DNA of 64,000 nt from Monodelphis domestica (GCF_027887165.1 NC_077233.1:226448872-226512871), one strand, 5' to 3'. Numbered from the stretch's first letter, positions 1-15,200 are shown. Notes: generated by a model from the sequence alone, not told the origin. Numbers and translations: made by a program.

Positions 1-959
1 AGTGGAAAGAAGCCCGAAAAGGAAAAATCTTTGGAACTTTCATAGCCAAAATCCAGCACTTCCACAACAAGAAAAATACTGTTATTAGTCAAAAAGTTCA
101 AATACCAAGGAACCAATCATGATCATGAGGGCAAACATCTAGTATGAACAACAGAAGACCTTGGAAAACAATATTCCAAATGGCAAAAGGTAGAATTTTA
201 CATAAGGTCAAGAATAATTTATCCTGCAAAACTGAATATAATCCTATAGAGCAAAAACAAAACAAACAAACAAACAAACAAACCAAAAAAAAAAAAACCT
301 TAAGGGAACAGGGGTCTTTCAAACATTTCTGGTGAAAAAAAAAAGCTAAGCAGAAACACTGAAATGAAAATACAAGAGCTAAGAAGAATCTAGAAAGGTA
401 ATTTGAGCAATGAGAAAACACCTTTATGATGAAGAGCTAACAATACAATAGAAGAAATAAGCATCTATTCAAAATCTTAATATTTTCAATGGGTATTGGG
501 GAAATTAAGACAGAAGATGGGGGGGGGGGGTAGGAGATAAGATTGGTTCCACTTTGAATAGGAGAAAAGAAAGGAAAGGTGAAAGGAATACACCTTGTAT
601 AAAAAATACAATGAACTGAGTATAATGTACTATTTCTCATAATTGAGATACTCAAAAAAATAAAAAAAAGCATGTAACAAACACAAAGGGTAAGGGAGAA
701 CTAGCATCAGATGAACTTCATCTTTTTCTGAAATAGCCATTTAGACTGACTATATCCATACACAGAACCAATTGCATACAAAGAGTTTGGTATAAAAATA
801 CATCAAATTCAACTGGGAAATAGCTAGGGATAAGGAGAAGGGAACCAAAGAGGCAGTTTAATGGCAGGACAGAAATAAAAACAAAACAAACTTCCTTATC
901 TCAAAAGGGGGAGGGGGGGCAAGGGAGAGGGGAAGGGGCAGGAGAGAAGAAAAGAACTG
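1..959 (+). other. A-rich intronic sequence, perhaps old LINE
   Basis: Purine-rich sequence with a G10 run (520-529) and an ACAA-rich patch (255-300). The wording resembles old LINE interior but I cannot name the family. No TRRAP exon found. Confidence 0.35.
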
Positions 960-1345
960 CAAATTAAAGGAATGCCTGTCAATTCAGGAATTGCTGAACA
1001 AATTATAGTATAGAAATGTAATGTAAATGTTATTGAACCATAGAAAAAGATTATTTCAGAGAATTCAAAAATGAAGTGAGCAGAAGCAAAACAATTTTAT
1101 GCAATTACAATAATGTAAAACAATTTTGGAAGATGTAAGCACTACAGGATCAATTAAATGATTGACCAAAGTTGCAGACTTTTAATGAATCATGTTATCC
1201 TCCCCCCTCCTGATAGAAGTGATGGATTCAAGATTCAGGACAGACATTATTGGATATGGCCACTGGGTGGATGTGTTTTGCTTGACTATGCTTATTTACC
1301 TCAAGATTTGGTTCTTTTCCACCCTTTTCCCCATTTTTAATTAGA
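960..1345 (+). mobile_element. L1 3' end remnant
   Basis: 'gcctgtcaattcaggaattg' and 'attgctgaacaaattatagt' match the end of L1 ORF2; a 'ttttgcttgactatgctta' block is typical of this family's 3' UTR. Confidence 0.65.
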
Positions 1346-1549
1346 CAGGTGAGATGATTTTTTTTAAAAAAATGATAAAAGGCAAACCACTAAAACATTT
1401 TTTAAAGACAGAGTAATATTAAAGGAAATTCAAAATGAAAGAGACAAATAGGACAGTTCTGAAAGTTGAATTTATTTTAAACTAGACAGTTTCATATACA
1501 TTCATTTTTGAAGGTGTTGAGAAAAAAAAAATTTTTTTAAGAACATAAT

Positions 1550-1748
1550 GGTGCTGCAGCAGGGTGGCTCAGTGGATTAAGAGTCAGGCCCAGAGACGGG
1601 AGTTCCTAGGTTCAAATATGACCTCAGACACTTCCTAACTGTGTGACCCTGGGCAAATCACTTAACCCCCATTGCCTAGCCTTAGCACTCTTCTGCTTTA
1701 GAACCAACACACAATATTGATTCTAAGACAGAAGGTAAGGGTTTAAAA
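1550..1748 (+). mobile_element. Marsupial CORE-SINE (tRNA-headed)
   Basis: Complete copy: head 'gtggctcagtggatt', core 'tgtgaccctgggcaaatcac', tail 'ttctaagacagaaggtaagg'. The same consensus recurs across the window. Confidence 0.9.
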
Positions 1749-1869
1749 TAATTATCATCATCATCAATCTAAAATATCTAAAATCTATCCTTCAAAGATA
1801 GGTCTGCTGGGTTAGACTGTTAAGTCACACTGATAAGGAAAAAAACATACAATTTTGCACATAACAAGT

Positions 1870-1871
<2 letters not shown>

Positions 1872-1906
<35 letters not shown>
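1872..1906. repeat. (CA)n microsatellite
   Basis: Uninterrupted CA dinucleotides in the intron after TRRAP exon 30. Confidence 0.97.
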
Positions 1907-1908
<2 letters not shown>

Positions 1909-2104
1909 TCAAGTAAAACACTAAGAAACTGAAATCCTACCCACGTCTGAACAAAACTAATTAAAAATTACAAAACAGAAAACTTTAATTAACATATCCA
2001 TTTACCAAAATTACTGAGATTCCCTAATATTTTTAGATTTTGAATTTTGCCATATCAAGTTAAAGAAAATTGTTCTAATATATATATTTTTAAATACTTG
2101 ACTT

Positions 2105-2752
2105 AACTGTTGGTGGAACTGTGAACTGATTCAACAATTCTGGAAAGAAATTTGGAACTATATCCAAAAGGATTATAGAAATGTGCTTATACTTTTTGAA
2201 CCAATAATACCACTACTAAGTCTGTATACCAAAGAGATTTTTTAAAAAAGGAAAAGGATCTATTTGTACAAAAATATTTATAGCAACTCTTTTTGTGGGC
2301 AAAGAATTGGAAATTGAGGGAGTCTATCAACTGGGGAATGGCTAAACAAGTTGTGGTGTACAAGAAAGAGGATTTTAGAAAAACCTCAAAAAGCTTTCCA
2401 TGTACTGATTGATGCAGAGTGATGTGAACAGAAGCAAAAGAACATTGTAGTACACAGTATCATCACTATTCTTAGCAATACAATGACTGAAGCGAGTCCC
2501 AAAGGACTCAGGATGAAAAATGCCATCTGCCTCCCCAGAAAGAATTGATGGAAACTGAATGCAGACCAAAGCATACTATTTTTCATTTTCTTTTTTTTTG
2601 TCTTGTTTTGGGTTTTCTTCCACCAAATGACTCAGATGGAAATGTTTTACATAATTGCACATATATAATATATAATAGATTACTTACCGTCTCAGAAAGG
2701 GGGAAAGGAAGGAAAGGATGGGGAGAATTTGGAACTTTAAAATAAATTTTTT
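2105..2752 (+). mobile_element. L1 3' end
   Basis: Sense L1 ORF2 end ('gtggaactgtgaactgattc', 'caactggggaatggctaaac') and 3' UTR with 'agggggaaaggaagg', ending in an A-rich tail that received a SINE. Confidence 0.8.
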
Positions 2753-2756
2753 TTTA

Positions 2757-2952
2757 AAAACCCTTACCTTCCGTCTTGGAGTCAATACTGTATATTGGCT
2801 CCAAGGCAGAAGAGTGGTAAGGGCTAGGCAATGGGGGTCAAGTGACTTGCCCAGGGTCACACAGCTGGGAAGTGGCTGAGGTCAGATTTGAACCTAGGAC
2901 CTCCCATCTCTAGGCCTGGCTCTCAATCCACTGAGCTACCCAGCTGCCCCCT
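2757..2952 (-). mobile_element. Marsupial CORE-SINE
   Basis: Full-length minus copy placed at the A-rich tail of an L1; aaaataaattttttt-type repeats flank it (about 2,740 and 2,954). Confidence 0.9.
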
Positions 2953-2994
2953 AAAATAAATTTTTTTAATGAAAGTTAAAAATTGTGTTTACAA

Positions 2995-3066
2995 GGGGCA
3001 GCTAAGTAGCACAGTGGATAGAGCACCAGGCCTGGAGTGGGAGGACATCGGTTCGAATCTAAGTTC
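2995..3066 (+). mobile_element. CORE-SINE 5' fragment
   Basis: Only the tRNA-like head ('ggggcagctaagtagcacag' to 'ggttcgaatct') is present, ending 42 bp from TRRAP exon 30. Confidence 0.8.
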
Positions 3067-3107
3067 TTTGAGAGCAAAAATAAAAGGAAAAAAAATACTT
3101 GGCTTAC

Positions 3108-3278
3108 CATCATTTGATCACAAAATTTATCATTAAAGGAATTTGGGAAGAGCCTAGTGACAGAAGTAAGACGATTTACTACATTCAATGTCAAGCTTCG
3201 ATAATCCCCTAACATCATCAATAAAGGCCTCATATGTGTATGAATCTGGTCAACTTCTATTGTAGCACCTTCCAAAAA
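3108..3278 (-). CDS. TRRAP: TRRAP exon 30 (last in window)
   Basis: 171 bp, residues 1399-1455, [18 protein letters not shown] to FCDQMM; donor GTAAGC. The next expected exon (beginning QHLRKWMEV) is not found in 1-3,107, so the following intron runs off the window. Confidence 0.96.
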
Positions 3279-6200
3279 CTGTAAAAAAACAAAATATACA
3301 CATATAAGCAAAATAAAAAACAGATGTCTACTGAGACTACTTTAGAATGAAATATAGTCTTAACCATGATAGAAACCATAGTGTTTTTAGTTTAATAATG
3401 TAATTAATATATCAAAATATAAGAAACTTAAGTTACTCTACTATTGAAGAGCTAATTATTTCAGATAAGTTGCTCTTTTACATATTTCCAACTATTATCT
3501 CAAAAAATAATGGAAGAGGCCAAAGTTTTGATTTCCAAAACAGATTATACATAAGAAATCTAAAAATAACACAACTCGATTCTTAACTATGGAGGGAAAG
3601 TCAACAGCTAGATGCTTATGTAGCAATTGCAGGAGTATATTTTTTTTTAACCCTTACCTTCTGTCTTGGAGTCAATACTGTGTATTGGCTCCAAGGCAGA
3701 AGAGTGGTAAGGGCTAGGCAATGGGAGTCAAGTGACTTGCCCAGGGTCACACAGCTGGGAAGTGTCTGAGGCCAGATTTGAACCTAGGACCTCTCGTCTC
3801 TAGGCCTGGCTCTCAATCCACTGAGCTACCTAGCTGCCCCCTGCAGGAATATTTTTAAGATTAAAAAGTTACTATGCTATACTAAATGAACCATGCATTA
3901 AAAAGCAGCAATTATTAAGATTTATAGAAAAAAACAATTTAAAACAATACTTTTAAAATGTCACTAACCTTTCTCATGCATGCCTCCCCTGCCTCCTGTA
4001 GCTCATTATTTGTTGAATTTAGTGCTTTGAAAAGTGCAGCAATGATTTTCTCCCTGGACTGAGGAAGGTAATTGCAGGCAGCAAGAGCATCTTAAGACAG
4101 GGAAGAAAAGAATGCAATTAGTACAATTCTTTATTATCTCATGAGAGTAGGTCAATGATTTTTGTGTCTAAAGGTTCCTAGTCGTCTGACTCCTTTATTA
4201 TATATTAAAATCTAAAAATGGTCAAACCCAATCAATGGCTAATGCCTTTGATAAACTCATCTTTTTCCATTTACCATATTATCTAGAACAGAGATCGGCT
4301 TCAGGAGAGAGGCTACTTGATCATGAGCTAGTGTCAGTTACCAGGTAGCTCACCCTCCTACCTCAACAAATAGTCACAGAAATGAAGTGGCCCACTTAAT
4401 AGTCTAGAATCAATTAGTCAACCAATAAGCATACTTAAGTAGAGAGAAAATGCCAACAATTATATAGTCTGTGTTCTCCAGGAATTTACATTCTAATCAA
4501 GGGAGGGAAATGAATCTCTTCATATATAAAAAAATATTCTTTTTTTTTTCTTTAAAAAAAAAAAAGAGACCATTTATTGTAAACTTCTATTTACCTATGG
4601 ATTAGTGATCCAGTGGAGAAAGAAATGGGACATTACTCCAGTATCTTTGTCAAGAAAACCCCATGGACAGAGGTCCACAGGGTCATGAAGAGTCAGAAAC
4701 AACTGAACAACAACTTGTTTTCTATTTGTTATTTAACTTACTTAACGCTGCAATTCGTAAAGGTACAAGTGATGGAAGGCTTTTGTAACATGGTAGTTTC
4801 ATTAAGGCTACATCTTCAGCCTCACACAAATTCAACAGCTGAAAAATAAAGATGAAATAACAATTTATACTGGTGCTTATAAGAAGACATTTATATAACA
4901 ATCTTGCAAATAACTACATAAACCAGTCTTCTGTATTACACTTCAATAATGATTAACTATTTTCAAAATTAAATTTAAATCAACTATTGATTCAATCAAA
5001 AAGCAATTATTTTTAGGCAAATCAAACACAAATTCCAAATCAAGGTGTCAAAATGTTACTGTTTCTTTGTTCTAAAATAGACTATACAAAGTCTCAATAA
5101 GTACTGAAGGTAAATTTAGCCAGGAATACACATCATCATCTTTGCTCACAATTATTCTTCCTCCAAAAGAAAGGCATTTCAATTCCCTCCTTCCTACCTA
5201 AATCCATTCATTCTTCTATCCCCAGTTCAAGTTGCAACTACACAATATAGTCTTCCCTGATAACTCTAATATGCACACTGACCTACTGAGTGCAACTTCC
5301 TTGAAACACAGTTAGTTAGCTCTTTATCATGCTTTGTATTGGTCTATAATTCTTTTTTTCCCTTAAAAATGTTTTCTCTCTGAAAGACAAATTCTTAGCT
5401 GATTTGGTCTTTATAAATCCCACAAAATACTTATCACAGTATTAGGTCAGTAAAAAAAAAAACTGTTTCTGAGGCCAGTCTACAATCAACATCCAAAGTG
5501 TCATCTTGAGTTAGAACTCTTTAAACTTAACTATGATTGTTTAATTTACTACAATACACCAGCTTCTTTTTTAAAAACTTCCAACACACCATGATATATA
5601 AAAAGTTATATACCTCTGTATAGAAAACTTTGTGTTCTACTACATTAAGATCCATTGTAAATAGTCTGGGCTGTAAAGTTGTACAAAATGTGTTTCCCTC
5701 CATTAGACCAATCTGGGCATTTGCAGGTTGATGTCTAAGTAAATGCTTTTTTGGTGGAACCATATCTTGAAGGACCTAAAAAAATAAATACAAAAGAAAA
5801 AGAATAAATAACATGATAACTTTTTAAAAGAAATAGCTAGTTCTAAAATGATTTTAAATTTTAAATGAAATGAAAACTTGAATGTTTTAGTAGAACAAAT
5901 ATTTTTCATTTAACCTAAAGAATATCAGATATAATTAATATTTGAAATTCAGCCTGAGTCTCCAAAGTAGTCTCACAAATTAATCTATTAACTTTTAAAA
6001 GTTGTTAATTTTCTCAATTTTAAGTTTTTCCCTCTTTGATTCATTTTTTTCCTCTGCTATCTAAACACGTAGTTGAATATCTTCTTAAACTTTTAATTTA
6101 AGTAAATAGTTTCATCATCTTTTAAAAAAAAACATTTCAAACTACTCCTGGGACTATAAACAAAGGATCATTTAAAAAAGAGGAAAGGGCCTACTATGTG

Positions 6201-9200
6201 CACAAAACTATTAGCAGCTCTCTTTGTGGTGGCAAAGAATTGGAAATTTTTCACTTTATGTTTTTATTTTGAGGTTTTGGTTTTATAAGACTGTTCTCTC
6301 ACAACAATGACCAATATCAAAATATATTTTGCATGATAACATATGTATAACCCAGATCAAACTACTTACCAGATCCAGAAGGGGGGAGGGAAGGAAGGGA
6401 GACAGACAATTTGTATTTTATAATTTTGGAAAACATGCTGAAAATCATTGTTTTGTGTAATTTGGAAAAATAGTTTGTTTTTGGTTTTTTTAAACCATTT
6501 GCTTTACTTTATCCTTCTCTCTCCTAGTTTACTTTGAATTCTGGTCTTCACATCATGGGCTATCTATTTTACTTTGAACCTATAAATTTACCAACTTATA
6601 TCATCCCAGGAAATGAATGATCTTTTCTAACTGGCATAGTTACGAATCCTAAGAAATGGAAAGATAGCAAAGATATAGATATAAGATCTATGAGATTTTA
6701 ATTTTTAAAAAGCATTTAAAATGACTAAATTTCAAAAATATAACATAAAATTTTTTTATTCATATTGGCCTAATTTCAATGAAAAACATCTTACCTCTTT
6801 ATGAGGTTCCATAATCACAGTTACACTTTTTCCAGTAACCTGGGCCAGCACCTGAAGTGAATGCATAGCTTGTTTCCTTACAGTGGAATTTGGAGAGGTG
6901 ACTTCTCGGACTAAATCATGTGTCACATGATGGAAAGACTTTTCCTGAGCTGATAGAATCTCTTCAGATTTTTCCTCATCTTTCAAAGGAGTTGCACATC
7001 TAATCAATAGCTGCTCTAAGGTTGTCTTTGCCATAGCAACTGCTCCATTGGAAACCTAAAAATTCATGAATACATTTGAGTTGGAGAGATGAATTTAACA
7101 AATAACATAGTCATCATATCTTGCTCAAAAAAATTGCAATATAATTTCTACTAAGTACAAAATGAATTAAGATTTACTTTTGAACTTGTCTTTGGAATAC
7201 CATAATCTTTACCAAATAAAATGTTAACCTTAAGGCCCATGCCCAAAGACAATGTGAATAAAACCGCTTTCCAACTCCAGAAATGGCATTCTCTGAAGTG
7301 GGATCCTGTTATAAGGGGTTTATAAGTTATAGATAAAACAAACTGTGTACTTCAGTATAGCATATGTCTATAAGATACATAAGGAATTTTCTGGGGCTAT
7401 ATTTTCTAAACACCTACAGTCCTGAACCTCATTTATTTTATCTATATGTAAGCTTATCACAACTTAAATTTCATAATTTCAACTTAAATTTAACTCATAA
7501 ATCATTATAAACCATTAAATGTTTATTACATGAGACACCATGCTAAGTGCTAGATGGAAATAGGTGGAAATACTACAAAGCAAAATACATTATACAAAGG
7601 GCATTTCAATGACTGGAGAATGACCAAACAAACTGGAAAAGATAAGGAACCAGCATATTATAAACAGGAAGACCAGTTAGGGGATTCACTACAATAGGTA
7701 AGAAAAAAAAAGGAGATATGGGACAACCACAGTGTAGAGTATAAGGAATATGTGGGATTTAAATAAAAGATCTCCAAGGCAAAAATGAGGCCAGAGTTCA
7801 AGTTAGACAGCATAATTTGCAGTGGATTCAGAAAGCATGTTTCATGACTTCCTCTGGCAAGAACTGACTGCTTCAGAGGAAGAACACATGAGACAGCAAA
7901 AATTACATAGGGTTAGAATTTAACTTAGCAAAGTAGAAACAGATCAAGGCATTAAGAAAGCAAAAGACTTAAAGCCAGAGCAAAGAGCAAGATCTAAGTT
8001 GTTGACCATAAGGACAAAGTAATAGAGAGGCAAGAATAGCATTAACAGGTAGAATAGGGAGAAAATAAGGAATAAAAGCTCACAATAAAGGAAAAAATAA
8101 GGTAGGAGAAGAGTAAGGATAAAAGGAAAAAAGAACAGGAGACAGAATTTCTATGTCAAATATACTGGATGTGGAACAGTTTCAAGTTACAGTGAGGTAC
8201 AAGTATTCGAACAGGTAGCTGACACTAAATGGAAATTAAAATGTAATGAGCTGAGAAATTTAAAAAAAAGCTGGGGGCAGTAGAATGTAAACTCACAGGG
8301 AGGGACTCTTCATTTTTAGCTTTATATTCCCAGTGCCTATATATATGAAGGTACTTAATAAAGGTTTATGGAATTCAACTGACAGGACTCTATTCTTATA
8401 CTTCTATCCATTTCCTTATGCCCATGATTTTGGTCTTTATGATTTCCATTAAGATCAAATCCAGTGGCCTTAATATTCTTTTGTTTACAAACAGCTGCAC
8501 ACCCTCATCTGTATTTCTGTTCACTTGAGGACCTCAAACTATGAAACATTTACATAAAGTTACTTGGCACAATTTTTATCTAGCTATATCTATCTACATT
8601 CATGTTACATGGCTATTCAGATAGACAGCTAGATATTCAGATATATAAAGATAAATATTCAAGTATCCAAAGATAAAAGTATACAGATTTGTCCTTTCAT
8701 TAGAAGACATTAGAATAACATCTAAGTAACTTCAATTTACTACCAACCAGCAGAGTAAATTTTCTGCTGTTTTCTTCATAAAAGGCAAAGAACACTATTC
8801 TCAAGGCAGCATATTCAGATTTAGGGGGAAAAAATTGTACTTTTGATTTTTAAAATACCTTGGCAATCATAATAACATAAATTGGCAAAAGTTGCAAGAA
8901 GTTAAGTATTAAAACTAAAACAAATCTCTGTGAATCAAATAGTTGAATTATCTGAATAGTACAATAATGCTAATACTCAGTTACTAAACAAAAATCAAAA
9001 GTACAAGTTGAAATCATCCATACATTAAATACCTCTCCAGTCAAGTCCATCATCACAAAAAGAAGTGCTTTAAGGAAAGTCTGTTGATTCTGGAGGACCC
9101 AGATGAGAGGCAGTCGTTCCATGAGGAATTTAATAGACACCACACCCCCTAGTTTTGCATACCAAGCTTGTTCATAACAGCAAGCACATAAACGTTCCAC

Positions 9201-12200
9201 AATATAAGAAAACAGTGGAAGTTGACAAGCCTAAGAAGGGGAAAGAAAATCATAAATAAATGCTCTGTGTAAATTTGCCAAATATCAAATATTTCATGTC
9301 TTAACAAATGCAGAGAAAGCAGAAGTAGAATAAATTTCGCAAATAAATAGAATACTTACTCTTTCCTTTGAACCCAGGATGATACTTGCCACATCAAATA
9401 TCACAGCTAGAGCTACCTCCCCTATTTTACAAAGTTCCTTCTCCTCATATGCCATACAAATGGCTATTGCATCAATAAGCACCAGAGGATCCATTCCTTT
9501 CGAGCCATTCTCTTCACTATGAAACATGGCTGTGCTGGGCTGGCTTCCCACCTGATAACACTGCAGCAAAAAAGGACCTACAGTGGAGGTTTAGTAGGAG
9601 GAGGCAGAGAACAGAGACGAAGAAATAAATCATTATAGATTTTTTAAAAGTCAAAGTGACAAAAATACAACAAAACAGAATTCTACTGCTTTTAGAATAA
9701 TAGTAGACATCTATTCAGCATTTCACATGTTTTTATCTCACTAGAGCTTCTGAAAAAACAGGGAGATATGCTAAGAATACTTCTAAATTCCAAATGAAGA
9801 AGCTGAGACATGGCAATGCTAAGTGATTTTGTTCATAGTTACTTAGATATCAAGGATTAAAGAAGTGGAATTGAATATCACTGAGTAGCAGACCAGCAGC
9901 ACTTCACTGCATCACTGCATCATACCACTATCTCCCTTTTATCTGTCTAATTATCATGATCCTGAAAACTCTACAACTCAGAAGTTACACAGCCAGGAGA
10001 AATCAGCAATAGCAAACTGACATTTAATTTCTTTAAACTATACAACAATAATTACCCATAAACTGCATGGGATATTCTTTTAAAACCGTTTTTCATTATA
10101 CAGCACACCACTATTACCTCAATCAACATTGTTCTATTGTTCTATTTTTAATAATTCTTAAATGGCCAACAAAAGATAGCAGCTACAAAAATTTTCAAGA
10201 GTCACATTATACAAAGACACTTATATTTTGGTTTTTTTCTGTCACACAGAAAAGTATCACTATCACAGCCAGCTTCATATTTAGTTATGATAGACAACAA
10301 CACACTACATGAGCACTAAAAACAACTAGTATCAAGTGTCTCCTGTGTTCTCAGCACAGTGCCAGGTAGTATAGTGAATAGGTTTTTTTGACTGGACCTG
10401 TTATTTCATCAATGTAAATAGCATCTAAGTAGGCACTCCCCCCTACCAACACAGAATGGTTTCTTCTAGGTAACCTATCTTCTTAGAAAGTTGCCTGGAG
10501 CATTGAGACATTAATTATCCTAGCATCACCCAGCTAGTATATACTAGAATCAGGACAGGAATTCAGGTTTTCCTTACCTATCATCAAATTTGCCAGCGGT
10601 ATTAAAACTCAAATAGAAATGGGGCCACAAAAAAAACAAACAAAAAGACCCCTGCAGGCTACATATTGACTTAAAAAAAAAAACACATTCTATGGCATTT
10701 TTATTATTTTGTTAAATATTTCCTGATTACATTTAAATCTTGTCATAACCACCCTGTGTTTGATACTTCTGCCATCATGTCTCACTGAAGGACAGGAGTC
10801 CCCAAGCTGGGGTAAATACACTCCTAGTAATAAAAGAAAATTATCAAAGAGGCATGGGAATCATTAGTAAATAACAGTATTATCCTACTGAATTATTCCA
10901 AAAACTGTTATTGTTAATGAAAAATTGTTATGTACTAAATAAAATTCTCTTGATTAAAAAAGTACACATGCATAATAAATACTAATTTATTTCCTTTCAC
11001 ATTGGTTAGGGTGTATGAAAACATAAGAAAGCCCTTCTGTAGGGAATAACACAACAAGCACAGTAACTGCCAGAAATAAGTTTGAAATCTATTTGTGGAG
11101 CTCAAATTAATATAAATGAAACAAATGTGTGGTACTAAATATACCTGCAGAAGAGTTCAGAAAGGGAAGAAATTATTTATATGGGTTAGTAGAACTAAAA
11201 TTGGGCCTTTTAGGACTGACAGAATTTGTATTGGTAGACAAAGGGTTGTGGATGTATCATGCAGGTCAGAAACAAAGATAAGAAGGCAGATATGAATATC
11301 CTATACACAGGAGATAGTAAAGAGACTGGTCGGGCACAAGTAGATGCTATAACTGATGAAAGTACTGGTCAATAAAGAGATACCTATTGGAACATAAAAA
11401 TGTCACACTCAAGAGATGGAAAAACAAGTTTTTCTTACTTTTAACAGTATTCTCACTATTATTTATCTCATACTAATTTATACTACCCACAAGATCTACC
11501 AGAGAGTTCTTTAGACTGAGGAAGGTAAGAGAATGAAGAAAGAGAAGGAATAAAAAAAAATAGGTTTTCTTATGACCTGTGTGAAGATTGGATTTGGCTA
11601 TCTCCTGATTGTAACAATGAAGGTACTTAGCTCTTCCTTTACTGTGAAGATTGAATTGTAATCCCCTGTCTATTTTTAGATTTTAATCCCCAAAAGTGAT
11701 AACTCAGTATTTAAAGTAGATCTACCCATTTTAACTACAAAAAGGTGTTAACTAACCACAAAAGGTATAACTAACTAAAAAAGGTGTGAACGCCCATTTC
11801 ATACATTGAGTGGGCAGTCCTGGAGAGGAGCGTCTGCTGTGATTTATAGATGTAAAATTTAGGGGACGTGACATGAGAAAGAGATCTTTAAATAGAGGAA
11901 ACAGAGACACACAAGAGCAATCAAGAATGAAGAAGAGTCAGTCAAAGGAGAGACTGGAAGACAGACACTCAGACTTGAAGTGAAGACACTTAGCTATGGA
12001 ACTGGACCCCTGGAAGGGCTCCTTCAGGAGATGTGACTACTTTACTTTTAGACAGTTACTGTGGTGAGTGTAAAGGCTGACTTAGTTTCCTTGCCTTTTC
12101 TGGAGGTGTGAAAGGCCCATTGTCTTGAGACACCTTTCCCCTGGCTGGGGCTTAGAATTTCTACCTGGCTCTGAAGAAGCCAGAGCTCTCTCTCCCTCTC

Positions 12201-15200
12201 TCTCTCCTCTTTTCTCTCTTCCTTATTGTAAAAACAAATTAACTACCATAAATTCCATTCTACTTTAATAGATTTTGGCATTTTGAAATTAAATCCCTGG
12301 TGACCAAATTTAATATATTAAGTCCAACCACAGATAAATTAAACACCTGGAATATTGGTAATTATTACTGAAGTGCCAATTATTTTTAGTTGAAGTTTAA
12401 GAAATAAAAGAGCTTAGAATCTGGCCTCAAACCCTTCTATGGTGTGTGATCCTAGGCAAGCCATTTAAAGTACTCTTCTGCATACTTAGTACCAGTAAGA
12501 GTTAAAAAAAAAAGGTAATAATAGCCTAAAAAAATAGTATAGCTTTGAAAAGGACTCAACTACATAATTTATGGGTAAATTCAAATGACTTTTACATGTT
12601 GAACTTACCACATTGTTGGGCTACTGCTACCATAGTATAGTGACGAATTAAGCTGGCTACAAATGGCAGAGCACTAGGTCGAAGATCCTTGATGACAGCA
12701 GACATGAATGCACCAGTCAATGCTTGTTCAAAAGTTTTACGGGCTGGAGTATCCTGTGCTTTGTATCGATGTGAAATAATTACACTGGGTATGGACTTCT
12801 CTGTAAAGCTAAAAGACAAAATTACATCTGTTATCATAATCCTGGACAAGTGTGCTGGCAGTTCAATCATGACCATTACAGGATTCATTTACAACCTACT
12901 TCTAATCTCTTCTCGTTCAGGTACAGCTGACTCACTTCATTTACTCCAATTTAATTGTAGCAAATCTTAGTCTCAAATATGATAGATAGTTCAATTTTAC
13001 CATGAACATTTATAGTCAATAGTTCAAGTGAGTCCAAACATATTCCAAGGAATATGTATACAGTCAACAAAATGGAATACAATTACACAAAGACATTTTT
13101 AATATTTTTAGATTTCCTATTTTAAGGGAAGACATTTGGTTTTTATCTATAAGGATTGCAATGTTATTAAACAAGTCAAATTCCAAATATCAGATGATAA
13201 AACTCAGAACAATGTTCAAGAAAGACCAATTATACATATTTATGTAACCAAAAAATTTTCACAAATACAGCAATAAAAATATTCACATTCAAGAGAAGAA
13301 ATAATTACAGAAGTATGTTTATGAGATTCTTCAAAATCCTAAAAAGCTTGGCTAACTTTCTGGCTTTCTTTACATAATACCTAATGTATCTTTTTTCTGC
13401 TGAAAAGTTTTTACCTCAGCATTAAAAAATATCAGGGATTTTACTTTAAAAACAACATATACATTTTGTGGCTGTTTTCTTCCTCTTTCACTCTGAGTAC
13501 TACTCCTATCATTTACACTTATACCATCCTAATACCATCCTATCTATAGGCATGGTAAAAAAAAATTTAAAACTAAAAATTTTCTATCAAGACTGCAATG
13601 GTCTTAAACTTCAGTTGTCATATGCTACTACAGGACTTTCAATCTTTCTAATTACTATGGGCAGAAATGTATTATTCAGCAGATACAAGTAACTGAACAG
13701 ATACAAAATTCTATTAACTAAAAAAAGAAATTTTATTTCCATTAGTTTGAGAATATGAAACAAAACAGCAATAAAATCACATTATTTAAAAATCAAGTAT
13801 TCTGTTATGCTCAAATGACATATGTACTATTAAGCAACAATGTATAATATACCCTCCTTATAGAGAATTCTTATGTGTAAAGTGAATTCTTAAATCCCAC
13901 ACAAAAGGATTCTGTTACCAAAGAAATCCTTTGCATAACAGAGCAACATTCCACTATTTCAAATCTTTGCATTTTAAAATTCTGAAATGAAAGTAATCTC
14001 ATTTGGTCTAACATGAGTGCAGTGGGACCATTATCCCATTTTTCCAAGATGCCTATCATATTTACTAATGGAGTCTATGATATAATCTTTTTTGGCACAC
14101 TTTTGGCTCTTAGTAAGCTTTTATTCAATTAAGTAGTCCAGACAGCCAGTATCTTGAAAATATATAGGCAGAAGACAATCTATTGATGGTATAATTCTAC
14201 CTGTCACCTAAGCTTGAAACATCAGTGTTATCTTTGACTCCTTGTTGTAACATACTAATTGATAGCTTCATGTGTTACCAGATAAAAAGGTCACTTTCTA
14301 AACCTTAAGTTTTACTCACCACCAGATTTGAAACAATCCAAAAATATTCTCTCTATCCATAATTTCTAAAGAATATGATACAAAAAAAAAAACTCTACTG
14401 ATAAGTCTATAATTACCAACTTACTTTGGATGTGCAAGGAGCTGATATAAAGCATGTTTATTATCATCCAGATTCATCATGGCCACCAAGAAGCATTTTA
14501 TTACTTCCCATGCTTGCCTACGATAGTATGGTTCTGTGTTTGCACTTTTCAGGCAGTCCAAAGCTGTTTCAATGGCCTACAAGGAAAAAAAAATAAAGTT
14601 TCTGACATATACTATATGTAGGATTGTGTTTATATTACACACACACACATATATATATATGATACTAAAAAGTAAAAAGCTTAACATCCAAAAAATAAAT
14701 TACATCCACCTAAAAGAGCTCCCAAGCCTAGTATGTAATAAAGCATCATCAAATAAAACATGTAGAGAAAATTCATTAAAGAAAATATATGAAAGAAATG
14801 TCATTTTTCCACTGATTATAAAATGAAATCCAATTATTTCTGCTTAAATAGCCAATGGGATTATATAAATCTAATGACCTTTGAAGGCCCCTTATTAAAG
14901 AGAAATTATTATTTTCTCCTTTGAAAAAAAATATTTTTTTCCATTTGTTAAATTAACTGTATGCTCACCTATCAAATCACCTTATTGAAGTCCCAACGAC
15001 TAGAACAATGAGCTTTTTTTGGACCAATGAAGTGAAACTTTTCTTGCCAAGGAGTTAAATGAAAGATAAATTTTTTCTGCTTTTTCTGTATTTCCAATTT
15101 TTAAAATTTTTATGCATATAAACTATAATATAGATACTTATTCCTATTAATCTTACACAGAAAAAGTTAAGACATTAAGTAATTTGGAATTCTCTAAATC

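Noticed and set aside
2995-3066. tRNA gene (ggttcgaatc box B-like motif)
   Set aside because: It is the tRNA-derived head of a SINE, not a folded tRNA.
1-3107. A further TRRAP exon (expected to begin QHLRKWMEV)
   Set aside because: No matching reading on the minus strand; the stretch is SINE, L1 and A-rich sequence.
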